64,000 bases of DNA, taken from assembly GCA_025997675.1 (NCBI GenBank), contig BNUX01000001.1, forward strand, positions 19,357 through 83,356. Reading direction: 5' to 3'. A model generated the notes under the pieces. It was not told the DNA's origin, searched no databases, and worked only from the letters and a program-made list of their open reading frames with translations. This document shows, piece by piece, positions 33,916-43,714 of the stretch. Position 1 is the first letter of the stretch. The number at the start of each line of letters is the position of its first letter. This DNA comes from Spirochaetia bacterium (GTDB lineage Bacteria > Spirochaetota > Spirochaetia > Treponematales > Breznakiellaceae). A program made the translations under genes and the position numbers.

Positions 33916-34929
33916 ATGGAGGAGCAGGTTCCCGGCGCAGGCCGGGGATTTTTCGGCGCAGCGGCCTTAATGGCCATACTCCTGGTGCTGGCAATCCTTG
34001 CATCCCTTTCTCTGGGCCGTTACCCCATCCCCATCGGAGCGCTCCTTACCCGGATTTTCGGCGGCGCTTTCGCCTCTCCTCAAATGGAGGCAATCTTCTT
34101 TAACGTGCGGCTCCCCCGGATCATCATGGCATGCCTGGTGGGCACCTCCCTTGCGGCGGCGGGGGCCAGCTATCAGGGGGTATTCCAAAACCCGCTGGCC
34201 GCGCCGGATATCCTGGGGGCTTCAAGCGGGGCCGCCACCGGGGCAACCTTAGCAATCCTGCTGCGGCTGCCCGGCCCCATGATCACGGTCTTCGCCTTTT
34301 TCGCCAGCCTTATCACTATTGCCCTGGTGATGTTCGTTGGAAACCATGCCCAGGGCAGAAGGATCATCGGCCTTATTTTAGCGGGCCTGATGATCTCCTC
34401 CCTCCTCAGTGCAGGCATAAGCTTCATGAAACTGATGGCGGACCCCAACAACGTCCTCCCGGAGATTGTCTACTGGCTCATGGGTTCCCTGGCAAAAACC
34501 AAGCCCCAGGACATTTCCTTTGTGTTAATCCCCATGGCCCTGGGGCTCATCCCTCTGTTTATCTTCCGGTGGCGTATCAACCTCCTCACCCTGAACGAGG
34601 AGGAAGCCCAGTCCATGGGGGTCAACGTCAAGGGCACCCGTGCCTTAGTAATCCTGTGCTCCACCCTGATTACCGCCGCCGCCGTTTCCGTGAGCGGCAT
34701 CATCGGCTGGGCGGGCCTGGTGATCCCCCACCTGACCCGCCGCATCGTGGGCAACGACTACCAGCGCCTCATGCCCGCGTCCATGCTCTTCGGCGCACTA
34801 TTCCTGCTCCTCATCGACAACATCTCTCGGAACCTCTTTGCCACCGAGGTCCCCTTGGGTATCCTCACTTCCCTGGTGGGGGCGCCCTTCTTCCTCTGGC
34901 TTATCACCCGGAAGGGGGATTTGTGGTAA
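33916..34929 (+). CDS. FecCD-family ABC transporter permease
   Basis: A 337-aa, roughly ten-helix permease. The family marks are LPRIIMACLVGTSLAAAGASYQGVFQNPLAAPDILGASSGAATGA and SVSGIIGWAGLVIPHLTRRIVGNDYQRLMPAS. It would form a homodimeric channel for the cargo of the adjacent binding protein. It starts 7 bp after that gene and overlaps the ATPase gene by 7 nt. Confidence 0.94.
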   Translation: MEEQVPGAGRGFFGAAALMAILLVLAILASLSLGRYPIPIGALLTRIFGGAFASPQMEAIFFNVRLPRIIMACLVGTSLAAAGASYQGVFQNPLAAPDILGASSGAATGATLAILLRLPGPMITVFAFFASLITIALVMFVGNHAQGRRIIGLILAGLMISSLLSAGISFMKLMADPNNVLPEIVYWLMGSLAKTKPQDISFVLIPMALGLIPLFIFRWRINLLTLNEEEAQSMGVNVKGTRALVILCSTLITAAAVSVSGIIGWAGLVIPHLTRRIVGNDYQRLMPASMLFGALFLLLIDNISRNLFATEVPLGILTSLVGAPFFLWLITRKGDLW

Positions 34930-35699
34930 ACCTGGAGGTACAATCCTTAAGTTTTTCCTACGGAACCACGGCGATACTGCGTGACATTAGTTTTACGATG
35001 CAGGGCGGGGAACTTCTGGGGATGCTGGGGAAAAATGGCGCGGGAAAGAGCACCCTCTTCCGCTGTGTCCTGGGGCTGGAACACGCCCATACCGGAAAGG
35101 TATTCCTGGATGGCCGGGATATTAAAACCATGAAACCCGCAGAGTTAGCAAAACTAATCGCCTACGTACCCCAGGTCCACTACCCGTCCTTTAACTACTC
35201 CGCTCTGGACATGGTCCTCATGGGAACCGCCGCCCAGGGCAAAGAATGGGCCATGCCGAATACCCGCCAACGAGCCGCCGCAGCAGAAGCCCTGGAACAG
35301 ATGGGGATGTCCGCATTCCGGGACCGGGGTTTCCGCCAGCTCTCCGGGGGTGAGCAGCAGCTTGTCCTCATCGCCCGCGCCCTGGCCCAAGAGGCCCGGC
35401 TCCTGGTGATGGACGAGCCCACCGCCAACCTGGATTACGGCAACCAGATCCGGGTCTTATTGCAGATAAAAGCATTGAGCCGCCAGGGCTACAGTATTAT
35501 TCTGAGCACCCACAACCCGGACCACGCTTTCCTGTTCACCGACCGTGTCCTGGCGCTGCACAATAACCGCCTCGTCGCTTCGGGGACCGCCGCAGAAGTT
35601 CTGACGGAGGAACTTATCACCGAACTCTACGGGGTGCCGGTAATCATACGCCGTGACAGCAATGGTGTGCCAAACTGTATGCCGGTGATGCCTGCATAA
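34923..35699 (+). CDS. FecE/BtuD-type ABC transporter ATP-binding protein
   Basis: A 258-aa ATPase: Walker A GKNGAGKST, Q-loop YVPQ, signature LSGGEQQ, Walker B LLVMDEPT, and the H-loop His in STHNPDHA. The GTG at 34923 (VVNLEVQSLSFSYG) has AAGGGGG upstream and matches family starts; the same frame is open far upstream inside the permease gene, but that part is a shadow. It ends 3 bp from the convergent araD. Confidence 0.93.
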   Translation: MVNLEVQSLSFSYGTTAILRDISFTMQGGELLGMLGKNGAGKSTLFRCVLGLEHAHTGKVFLDGRDIKTMKPAELAKLIAYVPQVHYPSFNYSALDMVLMGTAAQGKEWAMPNTRQRAAAAEALEQMGMSAFRDRGFRQLSGGEQQLVLIARALAQEARLLVMDEPTANLDYGNQIRVLLQIKALSRQGYSIILSTHNPDHAFLFTDRVLALHNNRLVASGTAAEVLTEELITELYGVPVIIRRDSNGVPNCMPVMPA

Positions 35700-35702
35700 A
35701 AA

Positions 35703-36410
35703 CTATCGCTGTCCGTAATAAGCATTAGGACCGTGCTTCCGTTCCCAGTGTTTGCGGATAATATGCTCCGGCAAGGAAGCGGCCCCCCCGTCCAAACTTA
35801 CCGTAAGATACGCCATCTTGCAGACCTCTTCCAATACAGAAGCATGGTATACCGCATCACCGGCATTTTCCCCCCAGGCAAAGGGGCCGTGGCCTGCCAC
35901 TAAAACCATGGACATATCCGCCGGATTTATATGTTCCTTACGGAAGGTTTCGACAATCAGGTTTCCGGTTTCCAGTTCGTAGTTATTTTTTACCGCTTCT
36001 TCACTCATAAACTCGGTACAGGGTATTTCCAGCGCCCCATGGTCCGCATGGGTGGTGCCGAAAACCGGAACGGAACGATGGGCCTGTGACCAGGCCACCG
36101 CAAAAGTGGAGTGGGTGTGGCAGATGCCCCAGACACCCGGAAACTCCCGGTACAGCACCCGGTGGGTCGCCGTGTCGGATGAAGGGTTAAGGCTCCCTTC
36201 CACCTTTCGGCCATCCAAATCGACTATCACCATAGAATCGGGGCTAAGCTTGTCATATTCCACCCCCGAAGGCTTGATGGCAAAAACCCCTCGCTCCGGA
36301 TCAAAAGCCGACACATTGCCCCAGGTGTAGAGCGCCAGATGTTGCCGGGGTATCTCCATGTTTGCCTCATAGGCCTGTTCTTTCAATTCCCGGTAATCCG
36401 GGCCTTGCAT
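35703..36410 (-). CDS. araD: L-ribulose-5-phosphate 4-epimerase
   Basis: Converts L-ribulose 5-phosphate to D-xylulose 5-phosphate for the pentose phosphate pathway. The 235-aa class II aldolase-fold protein has the GNVSAFD and KPSGVEYDKLSPDSMVIVDLDG motifs, the zinc ligands in ICHTHSTFAVAWSQ and the later His of AGHGPFAWG, and a C-terminal RKHWERKHGPNAYYGQ. It overlaps araA by 1 nt (TGATG). Confidence 0.95.
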   Translation of the reverse strand: MQGPDYRELKEQAYEANMEIPRQHLALYTWGNVSAFDPERGVFAIKPSGVEYDKLSPDSMVIVDLDGRKVEGSLNPSSDTATHRVLYREFPGVWGICHTHSTFAVAWSQAHRSVPVFGTTHADHGALEIPCTEFMSEEAVKNNYELETGNLIVETFRKEHINPADMSMVLVAGHGPFAWGENAGDAVYHASVLEEVCKMAYLTVSLDGGAASLPEHIIRKHWERKHGPNAYYGQR

Positions 36411-37906
36411 CAGCGCCCGCTCCAGTACGCTTCGCCCCAGCGGAGTTCATTCCGCAGTTGCGCCGGTTTAGTATCCCTGTCGATGTGCACACACTCAATA
36501 TCCATCATCTCCGCCCAATCAATAAAGTATTCCGCACTGAGGGCGGTGGTATACGCCGAGTGATGTGCCCCGCCGCCAAGTATCCAGGATTCCGCCGCGT
36601 CCCGCATATTCGGCCAGGGCTTCCACAAGGCCCGGGCAACCGGAAGTTTCGGCATGGGATGGGGAATGGGAATGGTCTCCACATCGTTGAGGATCATCCG
36701 CAGGCGATCCCCCAGATCAACCACCGTGGCTAATACCGCAGGGCCGGGGGCTGCGTCAAAGACGAGCCGGGCGGGGTCCGCCTTGCCGCCTATCCCCAAT
36801 GGATGCACTTCCAGCCGGGGCTTGGCGCCTGAGATGCTGGGACACACCTCAAGCATATGGGCGCCCAGGGCCGCTTCCTTCCCCGGTTCAAAATGATAGG
36901 TGTAGTCTTCCATAAAGGAGACGCCCCCCTTCAATCCTTGCGCCATTACCTTTGCTGCGCGGACCAGCATGGACTGTTTCCAGTCCCCTTCGGCGCCAAA
37001 CCCATAGCCCTGTTCCATAAGCCGCTGGCTGGCAAGGCCGGGAAGCTGGGTCAGGCCGTGGAGGTCCTGGAAGTTGGTAGTAAACGCCCCGGCGTGTTCC
37101 GCTTCAAGCAGTTCCTTCAGGGCAATTTCGATCTTGGCCTGTTCCAGCATGGCGGTTCTGCCGGGACCGGGACTGCGCAGTTCCGGCGCCAATTCGTACG
37201 TCGACTCATATTCTTTCGCCAGTTTTTCTGCCGCAGCATCACTAACCTTGGTATACCGTCCCGCCAGATCCCCGATGCCCCAGGTGTTTACCTGCCAGCC
37301 AAACTTGATCTGGGCATCCACCTTGTCCCCTTCGGTGACCGCCACTTCCCGCATATTGTCCCCCAGGCGCAGCACTACCGACTCAATTCCGTCCTGCCGG
37401 GCGGCGGCGGCCCGCATCCACACACCAATCCTGCGACGGACCTCCGGCTCCTGCCAGTGGCCGGCAACAACCTTCCGGGGGAGCCGCATCCGCGCGTGAA
37501 TGTACCCATGTTCCCGGTCGCCGTGGGCGGACTGGTTCAGGTTCATAAAGTCCATGTCAATTGCTGCCCAGGGGATGTCCCGGTTAAACTGGGTATGCAA
37601 ATGCAGCAGGGGCTTTCTATTGATGGACAAGCCGCCTATCCACATCTTCGACGGAGAAAAGGTGTGCATCCAGGTGATGATACCGGCGCAACGGGGCGCG
37701 GCATTCGCCTCCTCAAAGACCCGGCGAATCCCCGGGGGGTTTATGGCAACCGGCTTCAATACCACCGTGCCGGGAAGCAAGGGATCCTTCCCAAACTCCT
37801 CCGCCATAATCTTTGCGTTAGCCGCAACTTGTTTAAGGGTTTCATCTCCGTAGAGATCCTGACTGCCTACGATAAACCAAAACTCGTATTTTTTCAGCTC
37901 GATCAT
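36410..37906 (-). CDS. araA: L-arabinose isomerase
   Basis: Converts L-arabinose to L-ribulose. The 498-aa protein has EFWFIVGSQDLYGDE, ITWMHTFSPSKMWI, LHTQFNRDIPW, MDFMNLNQSAHGDREHGYI, GYGFGAEGDWKQSMLVR and SFMEDYTYHFEPG with the catalytic Glu pair, and the C-terminal GGAHHSAYTTAL. Length fits the family. It lies 10 bp after the kinase gene. Confidence 0.98.
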   Translation of the reverse strand: MIELKKYEFWFIVGSQDLYGDETLKQVAANAKIMAEEFGKDPLLPGTVVLKPVAINPPGIRRVFEEANAAPRCAGIITWMHTFSPSKMWIGGLSINRKPLLHLHTQFNRDIPWAAIDMDFMNLNQSAHGDREHGYIHARMRLPRKVVAGHWQEPEVRRRIGVWMRAAAARQDGIESVVLRLGDNMREVAVTEGDKVDAQIKFGWQVNTWGIGDLAGRYTKVSDAAAEKLAKEYESTYELAPELRSPGPGRTAMLEQAKIEIALKELLEAEHAGAFTTNFQDLHGLTQLPGLASQRLMEQGYGFGAEGDWKQSMLVRAAKVMAQGLKGGVSFMEDYTYHFEPGKEAALGAHMLEVCPSISGAKPRLEVHPLGIGGKADPARLVFDAAPGPAVLATVVDLGDRLRMILNDVETIPIPHPMPKLPVARALWKPWPNMRDAAESWILGGGAHHSAYTTALSAEYFIDWAEMMDIECVHIDRDTKPAQLRNELRWGEAYWSGR

Positions 37907-37916
37907 ACTGTACTCC

Positions 37917-39482
37917 TTAGTTAAAATATTCTACTGCGGCCTTTTCAATGGCAAGGCCCTTTGTATATTGTTGTATGAAAGTGGTAAAACCATCCACATC
38001 CTTTGTATCCGGCTCGACCAATTTTCCTGCATTTTTGACAAACACCTTTTGTGCGAGGAACGTCTCCAGCGATTCACCGGCGTTTTTTTGCTGCATATAG
38101 GCCGCAAGGAGCGCAATACCCCATGCACCGCCTTCACCGGCGGTCTCCATTACCGCAACCGGGGTTTGCAATGCCGCCGCCATCAAGCGTTGGCCCACAC
38201 CCTTTGTTTTGAATAACCCCCCATGTCCAAGCAGTTTATCAAGCCGGACATGTTCTTTTTCGGTAAGGATATCCATGCCCAACTTCAGGGTGGCCATAGC
38301 GGAAAAAAGGAGGGAGCGCATAAAATTTGCCAGGCTAAGGCGGCTGTCCGGTGTGCGTACAAAAAGCGGGCGCCCCTGTTCCAGACCGGTGACCGGCTCC
38401 CCCGCATAGTAATTGTAGGAGAGGAGGCCGCCGCAATCCGCATCCCCTGAAAGGGCAGCCTCGTACAACGTATCGTACAGTTTGCCCTTGTCAACCTTGG
38501 CCCCGAATGTTTCGGTTACTTCGCCGAACAGTTTTACCCAAGCATCAAGGTCCGAGGTACAGCTATTGCAATGCGCCATGGCCACCGGTTTTCCTGCAGG
38601 GGTGGTTACCATGTCGATCTCCGGATACACCTGGGACAATTCTTTTTCCAGCACGACCATCGCAAATACCGAGGTTCCCGCCGAAACATTGCCGGTACGA
38701 ACAGCCACACTGTTTGTCGCCACCATGCCGGTACCCGCGTCCCCTTCGGGGGGGCATAGGGGAATACCGGCTTTAAGCATGCCTGTGGGGTCAAGCAACG
38801 CGGCCCCCTCAGCGGTAAGAACTCCAGCAAGTGTACCGGCGTTCAAAACCTTTGGCAGTATATCCCGCAGTTTCCAGCCGATTCCACCAATGAGCGAATC
38901 GAATTGACCAACCATCTCCGCGTTATAGTTGTTCGTTTTACTATCGATAGGGAACATACCGGATGCCTCCCCTACTCCAATCACCTTTTCTCCCGTCAGT
39001 TTCCAGTGCACATAACCGGCAAGGGTAGTTAAATATGAAATATCCTTTACATGCGCTTCCTTGTTCAAAATTGCCTGATAGAGATGCGCAATACTCCAAC
39101 GCTGGGGAATATTAAACTGGAATTTTTCTGTAAGCAGCTTTGCCGCCTGATCAGTCGTGGTATTACGCCAGGTGCGGAAGTTTGCAAGCTGCTTGCCGTC
39201 CTTGTCAAAGGCCAAATAGCCGTGCATCATGGCGGAAATGCCAATGGCCCCCACCTCAGTCAGCGGCTTGCCATAACGGCTGCGGTAATCACCGGCCAAT
39301 TCTTTGACGGCGGCCCGGAGGCCGCTCCAGGCATCATCCAGATGATAGGTCCACACGCCGTCCTCCAGCCTGTTCTCCCAGGCAAAGCCGCCTGAAGCAA
39401 GGGTCGCGTAATCCTCCCCAATCAGCACCGCCTTGATGCGAGTAGAACCGAGTTCTATGCCAAGCACTGTTTTACCGTTCAT
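37917..39482 (-). CDS. FGGY-family pentulose kinase, probable L-ribulokinase (xylulokinase-like)
   Basis: A 521-aa kinase: phosphate-binding [61 protein letters not shown], and [23 protein letters not shown] for the nucleotide. Its position directly before araA and araD implies L-ribulose as substrate, though the sequence resembles xylulokinases as much as classical AraB. The ATG at 39482 overlaps the permease stop by 4 nt and has CGGAG upstream; an N-terminal extension is not supported. Confidence 0.85.
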   Translation of the reverse strand: MNGKTVLGIELGSTRIKAVLIGEDYATLASGGFAWENRLEDGVWTYHLDDAWSGLRAAVKELAGDYRSRYGKPLTEVGAIGISAMMHGYLAFDKDGKQLANFRTWRNTTTDQAAKLLTEKFQFNIPQRWSIAHLYQAILNKEAHVKDISYLTTLAGYVHWKLTGEKVIGVGEASGMFPIDSKTNNYNAEMVGQFDSLIGGIGWKLRDILPKVLNAGTLAGVLTAEGAALLDPTGMLKAGIPLCPPEGDAGTGMVATNSVAVRTGNVSAGTSVFAMVVLEKELSQVYPEIDMVTTPAGKPVAMAHCNSCTSDLDAWVKLFGEVTETFGAKVDKGKLYDTLYEAALSGDADCGGLLSYNYYAGEPVTGLEQGRPLFVRTPDSRLSLANFMRSLLFSAMATLKLGMDILTEKEHVRLDKLLGHGGLFKTKGVGQRLMAAALQTPVAVMETAGEGGAWGIALLAAYMQQKNAGESLETFLAQKVFVKNAGKLVEPDTKDVDGFTTFIQQYTKGLAIEKAAVEYFN

Positions 39483-40660
39483 TTTGCACTCCGTGATTTG
39501 GAAGTTAGATCGAAGGCCACCGCCGCAAGGAGCACTAAGCCCTTGATCGCCTGCTGCCAATCGGTGCTGACGCCGAGTATGGACATGCCGTTATTCAGGA
39601 CGCCGATAAAGAGGCCCCCCACCACCGCGCCGATAATCGTACCGATACCGCCGGATACCGCCGAACCGCCTACGTAACAGGCCGCAATGGCGTCCATCTC
39701 AAAGTTCTGCCCCGCCTTGGGGGTAGCCGCGTTCAGGCGGGCGACAAACACTATTGCTGCAATAGAGGCAAGAACCGCCATGTTGGTGTATATCCAGAAC
39801 ATCACCCATTCGGTTTTAACCCCCGAAAGTTTTGCCGCCTTCGCGTTGCCCCCCAGGGCATAAATATGGCGGCCTTGAACGGTCTTTGAAGCAACGAACT
39901 GATACCCGATGATAAGAATACCCAGGACAACCAGAATATTCGGGAACCCCCGGTAGAGGGCAAACACAATCGTAAATGCCATGAGCACCAGGGCGATGGC
40001 CGTCACCTTGCTTATCCAAATACCCTGGGGCAGCACATCAAAGTTATACTGCTTCTGTTTTTTGCGGTTATTGATTTCGCTCACGATGATGAAGGTGATA
40101 ATTAAGAGGCCGATCACAATGGACAGAATGTGGAATGTTGATTGGCCGATACTCAGGCCGCCAAAGGGGTCGGGGATATAACCGGAAGCTATCACCTGAA
40201 ACTCTTTGGGGAAGGGCGCCTTGGTTTGCCCCTGCATAATAGCCTGCCCCAAACCGCGGAACATTAACATACCCGCCAGGGTTGCGATGAAGGGGGGAAC
40301 GTGCACAAAGGCAATCCAGAAACCCTGCCACATACCGATGACCGCCCCAATAAGCAGGGCGAGGAACATGACCACATAGGGATTCATGTGGAGATCCACA
40401 ATCATCACCCCGCACACCGCCCCAACGAAGCAGACAATGGAACCAACCGAAAGGTCAACATTACCGGTAAGGGTACAGAGCAGCATACCTACCGCAAGAA
40501 TAAGCACGTAACTGTTCTGCAGCACCAGGTTCGTCAGGTTCACGGGCTTGAAGAAAATCCCATTCGTCAGGACACCGAAAAGAACCATTGCCACCGCCAG
40601 CGCAATGACCATGCCGTATTGCCGGGCGTTTTTTTTCAACAGGGTAAATAGCGTATTCAT
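39479..40660 (-). CDS. Multiple-sugar ABC transporter permease (GguB/XylH-like)
   Basis: A 393-aa permease with [46 protein letters not shown] and [26 protein letters not shown], and a long cytoplasmic loop ([20 protein letters not shown]) typical of the XylH/GguB branch. It sits 8 bp after the ATPase gene and overlaps the kinase gene by 4 nt, so uptake and phosphorylation are co-translated. Confidence 0.92.
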   Translation of the reverse strand: MNTLFTLLKKNARQYGMVIALAVAMVLFGVLTNGIFFKPVNLTNLVLQNSYVLILAVGMLLCTLTGNVDLSVGSIVCFVGAVCGVMIVDLHMNPYVVMFLALLIGAVIGMWQGFWIAFVHVPPFIATLAGMLMFRGLGQAIMQGQTKAPFPKEFQVIASGYIPDPFGGLSIGQSTFHILSIVIGLLIITFIIVSEINNRKKQKQYNFDVLPQGIWISKVTAIALVLMAFTIVFALYRGFPNILVVLGILIIGYQFVASKTVQGRHIYALGGNAKAAKLSGVKTEWVMFWIYTNMAVLASIAAIVFVARLNAATPKAGQNFEMDAIAACYVGGSAVSGGIGTIIGAVVGGLFIGVLNNGMSILGVSTDWQQAIKGLVLLAAVAFDLTSKSRSAK

Positions 40661-40668
40661 GATAACTC

Positions 40669-42213
40669 CTATGACAAGATATGGCGCATGATTTCTTCCT
40701 GCGTCGCGGTTTTGCCGGGCACCTCACCGGTAATCCGCCCTTCGCTTATCACGTAAATCCGGTCGCTCATACCGATAACCTCCGGCATTTCGCTGGATAT
40801 AAGCACACAGGCTATGCCCTGGGCGGCCAAACTATTGATAATCGTATAGATTTCATGCTTGGCCCCCACATCAATCCCCCGGGTCGGCTCGTCCAGTATG
40901 AGAATCTTCGGATCAGAGAAGAGCCACTTTGCCAATACCACTTTTTGCTGGTTGCCCCCGGAAAGGTTCCCCGCAAGTTGTAAAATCGACGGCGTTTTTG
41001 TATTGAGCTTTGTGCGGTACTCCTCCGCCGCAAGGATCTCCTCACGTTCATCAATAATATTACCCTTAGCAATCTTTTTCAGTTTTGCCAGGGTCGTGTT
41101 TTCCTTAATAGTCTCAATCAGCACCAGGCCGAACTCCTTCCGGTCTTCGGTTACGTAGGCAAGGCCCTGTTCAATCGCCTTGGGAATCGAATTAAGGTCC
41201 ACTTCCTTGCCGTTAATCAGGGTCTTACCGCTGATACCGGCGCCGTAATATTTGCCGAAAATACTGGTAGCCAATTCGGTGCGCCCCGCCCCCACAAGGC
41301 CCGCCAGCCCCACCACTTCCCCGGCGCGTACGGTAATGTTCACCCCGTCCAGCTTTTTCTGCTCCGGGTTGTCGGGATTGTAGACCGTCCAGTCCTTCAC
41401 TTCAAAAACAACATCACCGATGGGGTTGTTCCGCTTGGGGAAGCGCTCGGTAATCTCCCTGCCTACCATGCCCTTAATAATCCGGTCTTCACTGATACTC
41501 GCGGTTCCTCCCGCATCCCGTTCCACATCCAGGGTCTCGATGGTTTTACCGTCCCGCAAAATAGTAATGGTATCCGCCACCGCCGAAACTTCATTCAGTT
41601 TATGGGTTATCAGCACCGAGGAAATGTTATGCTGATCCCGTAGTTCCCGCAGTATCTGTAATAAATGCTCGCTGTCCTTCTCGTTAAGCGCCGATGTGGG
41701 TTCATCCAGGATCAGTATCTTTGCATCCTTAGCTAATGCCTTCGCAATTTCCACAAGCTGCTGCTTACCCACCCCCAGCTTGTTCACCGGCATATTGGGG
41801 CTCTCATTCAAACCCAATTTCTTCATATATATAAGCGCGTCGTCCCGCGTTTTGTCCCAGTTTATAATATTATATTTCGCCCGCTCATCCCCCAGAAAAA
41901 TATTCTCCGCGATGCTCAGGTAGGGGCTCAGCGCCAGTTCCTGATGGATAATCACGATACCGGCTTTTTCACTTTGTTTAATATCCGCAAAGGCACAAGT
42001 CTTCCCTTCAAATACAATGTCGCCGTTATAGACGCCGTGGGGATATACCCCGGACAGAACCTTCATCAGGGTGGATTTTCCCGCGCCGTTTTCCCCCACC
42101 AGGGCGTGTATCTCCCGCTGCTTTACCCGGAGGTTTACATTGTCCAGGGCCTTTACCCCGGGAAAGGTTTTCGTAATATTTTTCATCTCAAGCAGTGTCG
42201 CTTGTTCCGACAT
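40669..42213 (-). CDS. Multiple-sugar ABC transporter ATP-binding protein (GguA/XylG-like)
   Basis: A 514-aa double ABC protein. Domain 1: [24 protein letters not shown] (signature region), [11 protein letters not shown]. Domain 2: [36 protein letters not shown]. The length and the [18 protein letters not shown] segment fit the GguA group. It is separated from the binding-protein gene by a stem-loop, and AGGAG precedes its ATG. Confidence 0.94.
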   Translation of the reverse strand: MSEQATLLEMKNITKTFPGVKALDNVNLRVKQREIHALVGENGAGKSTLMKVLSGVYPHGVYNGDIVFEGKTCAFADIKQSEKAGIVIIHQELALSPYLSIAENIFLGDERAKYNIINWDKTRDDALIYMKKLGLNESPNMPVNKLGVGKQQLVEIAKALAKDAKILILDEPTSALNEKDSEHLLQILRELRDQHNISSVLITHKLNEVSAVADTITILRDGKTIETLDVERDAGGTASISEDRIIKGMVGREITERFPKRNNPIGDVVFEVKDWTVYNPDNPEQKKLDGVNITVRAGEVVGLAGLVGAGRTELATSIFGKYYGAGISGKTLINGKEVDLNSIPKAIEQGLAYVTEDRKEFGLVLIETIKENTTLAKLKKIAKGNIIDEREEILAAEEYRTKLNTKTPSILQLAGNLSGGNQQKVVLAKWLFSDPKILILDEPTRGIDVGAKHEIYTIINSLAAQGIACVLISSEMPEVIGMSDRIYVISEGRITGEVPGKTATQEEIMRHILS

Positions 42214-42226
42214 AAATACTCCTAAT

Positions 42227-42260
42227 GGGTGTAGGGTAGATCTTCTCTACCCTATACCCT
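42227..42260 (-). promoter_or_regulatory. Stem-loop between binding-protein and ATPase genes
   Basis: GGGTGTAGGGTAGA (42227-42240) pairs with TCTACCCTATACCCT (42246-42260), giving a 14-bp stem with one mismatch and a short loop. No T-run follows on the minus strand, so it is more likely an mRNA-stabilising or processing hairpin than a terminator. It would favour excess binding protein over ATPase. Confidence 0.65.
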
Positions 42261-42270
42261 CTCTTCTAAA

Positions 42271-43374
42271 CTACAGGCCCAACTCAGCCCTGGTGTGATA
42301 GCCGGTATCAACCACCGCAGAGATGAGGTTGTCCTTGGTCACCACAACCGAATCAAGCAACAGGGACGGCACTACCTTGGCGCCGTTGTTGTAGCTTGAG
42401 GTGTCAAGGCCGGAAATGGTCTTGCCCTGCATAAGATCATCCACCAGCGTAACCGTGGCGGCGCCCAGGGAACGGGTGTCCTTCAATACGGTTGCGTATT
42501 GTTCCCCCGCCCAAATGGACTTGCAGGAAGCAACGATGCAGTCCTGGCCGCCCACCACGGGGAGGGGCTTGCCGGGGGTGCTGCCGTAACCGACCGCTTT
42601 GCAGGCTTCAAGGGCAGACAGGCTGATGGGATCATAGGGGGACAGGATGCCGTTCAGCACCACATTGCCGGAGTAGTTTGCGGAGAGCAGGTTCTCCATG
42701 CGTTTCTGGGCTTCAGCGGCGTCCCAGCGCAGGGTACCGACCACGGCCCGGTCAATCTGGCCGGAGGGTACTTTGAGGGCGCCCTTGTCGAAGTAGGGCT
42801 TGAGGACGTCCATTGCGCCCTGATAAAACCCGACGGAGTTATTGTCGTCCGGAGATCCGGCGAACAATTCAATAATAACCGGCTTCGCGGCGGTAGCCTC
42901 TGCCAGCTTAAGGCCTGTTTCCAGGATGCCGCCCATCTGCCTGCCGACTTTGTAATTGTCAAAAGACACATAGTAGTCCACATTGGGGGACTGCATCAAA
43001 AGCCGGTCATAGGCGATGACGGGGATTTTGGCCGCCTTGGCATTGGCGAGCTGGTTCGAAAGGGCCGAACCATCGATGGACGAGATAACCAGGGCCTTTA
43101 CCCCCTTGGTTATGAGGTCGTCAATCTGGCGGGTCTGGGTGGGGATGTCGTCATCCGAATACTGCAAATCTACGGTGTAGCCCAGTTTTTCCAGCCCTTC
43201 CTTAACGGCGTTCCCGTCCTTAATCCAGCGTTCCTCCGACCGGGTGGGCATCACCACACCGATCGTGGCCTTACCCGCACTTTTTGCTTCCTTTTTGCTG
43301 CAACCGATAAATACGGTTCCCGCCGCGACAGCCAGAACCAGTCCGGTAAACAGTACTTTCTTCACTAGTTTCAT
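42271..43374 (-). CDS. Multiple-sugar-binding lipoprotein (ChvE/XylF-like)
   Basis: 367 aa from the ATG at 43374, with GGAGG 7 nt upstream. A lipobox (GTVFIGCSKKE) gives a lipidated Cys, unlike the other binding proteins of the window. The mature protein is a Peripla_BP_4 protein of the ChvE/xylose group: GVVMPTRSEERWIKDG, ALVISSIDGSAL, PVIAYDRLL, YYVSFDNYKVGRQMG, ELFAGSPDDNNS and GGQDCIVAS. First gene of the arabinose-type operon. Confidence 0.93.
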   Translation of the reverse strand: MKLVKKVLFTGLVLAVAAGTVFIGCSKKEAKSAGKATIGVVMPTRSEERWIKDGNAVKEGLEKLGYTVDLQYSDDDIPTQTRQIDDLITKGVKALVISSIDGSALSNQLANAKAAKIPVIAYDRLLMQSPNVDYYVSFDNYKVGRQMGGILETGLKLAEATAAKPVIIELFAGSPDDNNSVGFYQGAMDVLKPYFDKGALKVPSGQIDRAVVGTLRWDAAEAQKRMENLLSANYSGNVVLNGILSPYDPISLSALEACKAVGYGSTPGKPLPVVGGQDCIVASCKSIWAGEQYATVLKDTRSLGAATVTLVDDLMQGKTISGLDTSSYNNGAKVVPSLLLDSVVVTKDNLISAVVDTGYHTRAELGL

Positions 43375-43399
43375 CTTGTTCCTCCATAAAAAGTTTTTT

Positions 43400-43415
43400 G
43401 CGTGTACGTTCACGC
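43400..43415. promoter_or_regulatory. Likely LacI-type operator of the arabinose/multiple-sugar operon
   Basis: GCGTGTACGTTCACGC is a 16-bp palindrome with only one mismatched pair of positions (6 and 11), centred on a CG step as LacI-family operators are. It lies about +6 to +21 relative to the predicted transcription start, where a bound repressor would block transcription. The LacI-family gene upstream is the obvious candidate. Confidence 0.65.
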
Positions 43416-43427
43416 CTTATATGGAGT

Positions 43428-43457
43428 AGTATAACCCCGAAAATTCCATTCTGTCAA
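43428..43457 (-). promoter_or_regulatory. Sigma70 promoter of the arabinose/multiple-sugar operon
   Basis: Minus-strand TTGACA (43452-43457, a perfect -35), an 18-bp spacer and TATACT (43428-43433). The predicted start is near 43421, about 47 nt before the binding-protein ATG. Array C begins 41 bp upstream of the -35. Confidence 0.75.
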
Positions 43458-43498
43458 CTAAAAATAGAAACTTTTCATTAATAAAACATACTTTAAGG

Positions 43499-43677
43499 CT
43501 GTAGAACGTTTACAGAGGCTGTAAAGCCTTTACAGAGACTGTAGAGCCTTTACAGAGACTGTAGAGCCTTTACAGAGACTGTAGAGCCTTTACAGCGGCT
43601 GTAAAGCCTTTACAGAGACTGTAGAGCCTTTACAGAGACTGTAGAGCCTTTACAGCGGCTGTAGAACGTTTACAGAG
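43499..43677. repeat. Palindromic tandem-repeat array C (about 9 x 20 bp)
   Basis: Period is exactly 20: CTGTA occurs at 43499, 43519 and so on to 43659, and TTTACAG at 43509 to 43669. The best unit, CTGTAAA-GCC-TTTACAG, is a 7-bp inverted repeat with a 3-base loop; the junctions (TACAG-AGA-CTGTA) form a second dyad, so hairpins can form in either register. The outermost units share the variant AACGTTTACAG. It lies between the LacI gene and the promoter of the sugar operon. No spacers. Confidence 0.95.
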
Positions 43678-43714
43678 CCGGGGATTCGTTCCCGAGAGCA
43701 GTTTTGAGACATTA

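Noticed and set aside
34131-34922. Upstream extension of the FecE-type ATPase
   Set aside because: Pro/His-rich shadow of the permease gene; a GTG with AAGGGGG at 34923 gives the family-typical start.
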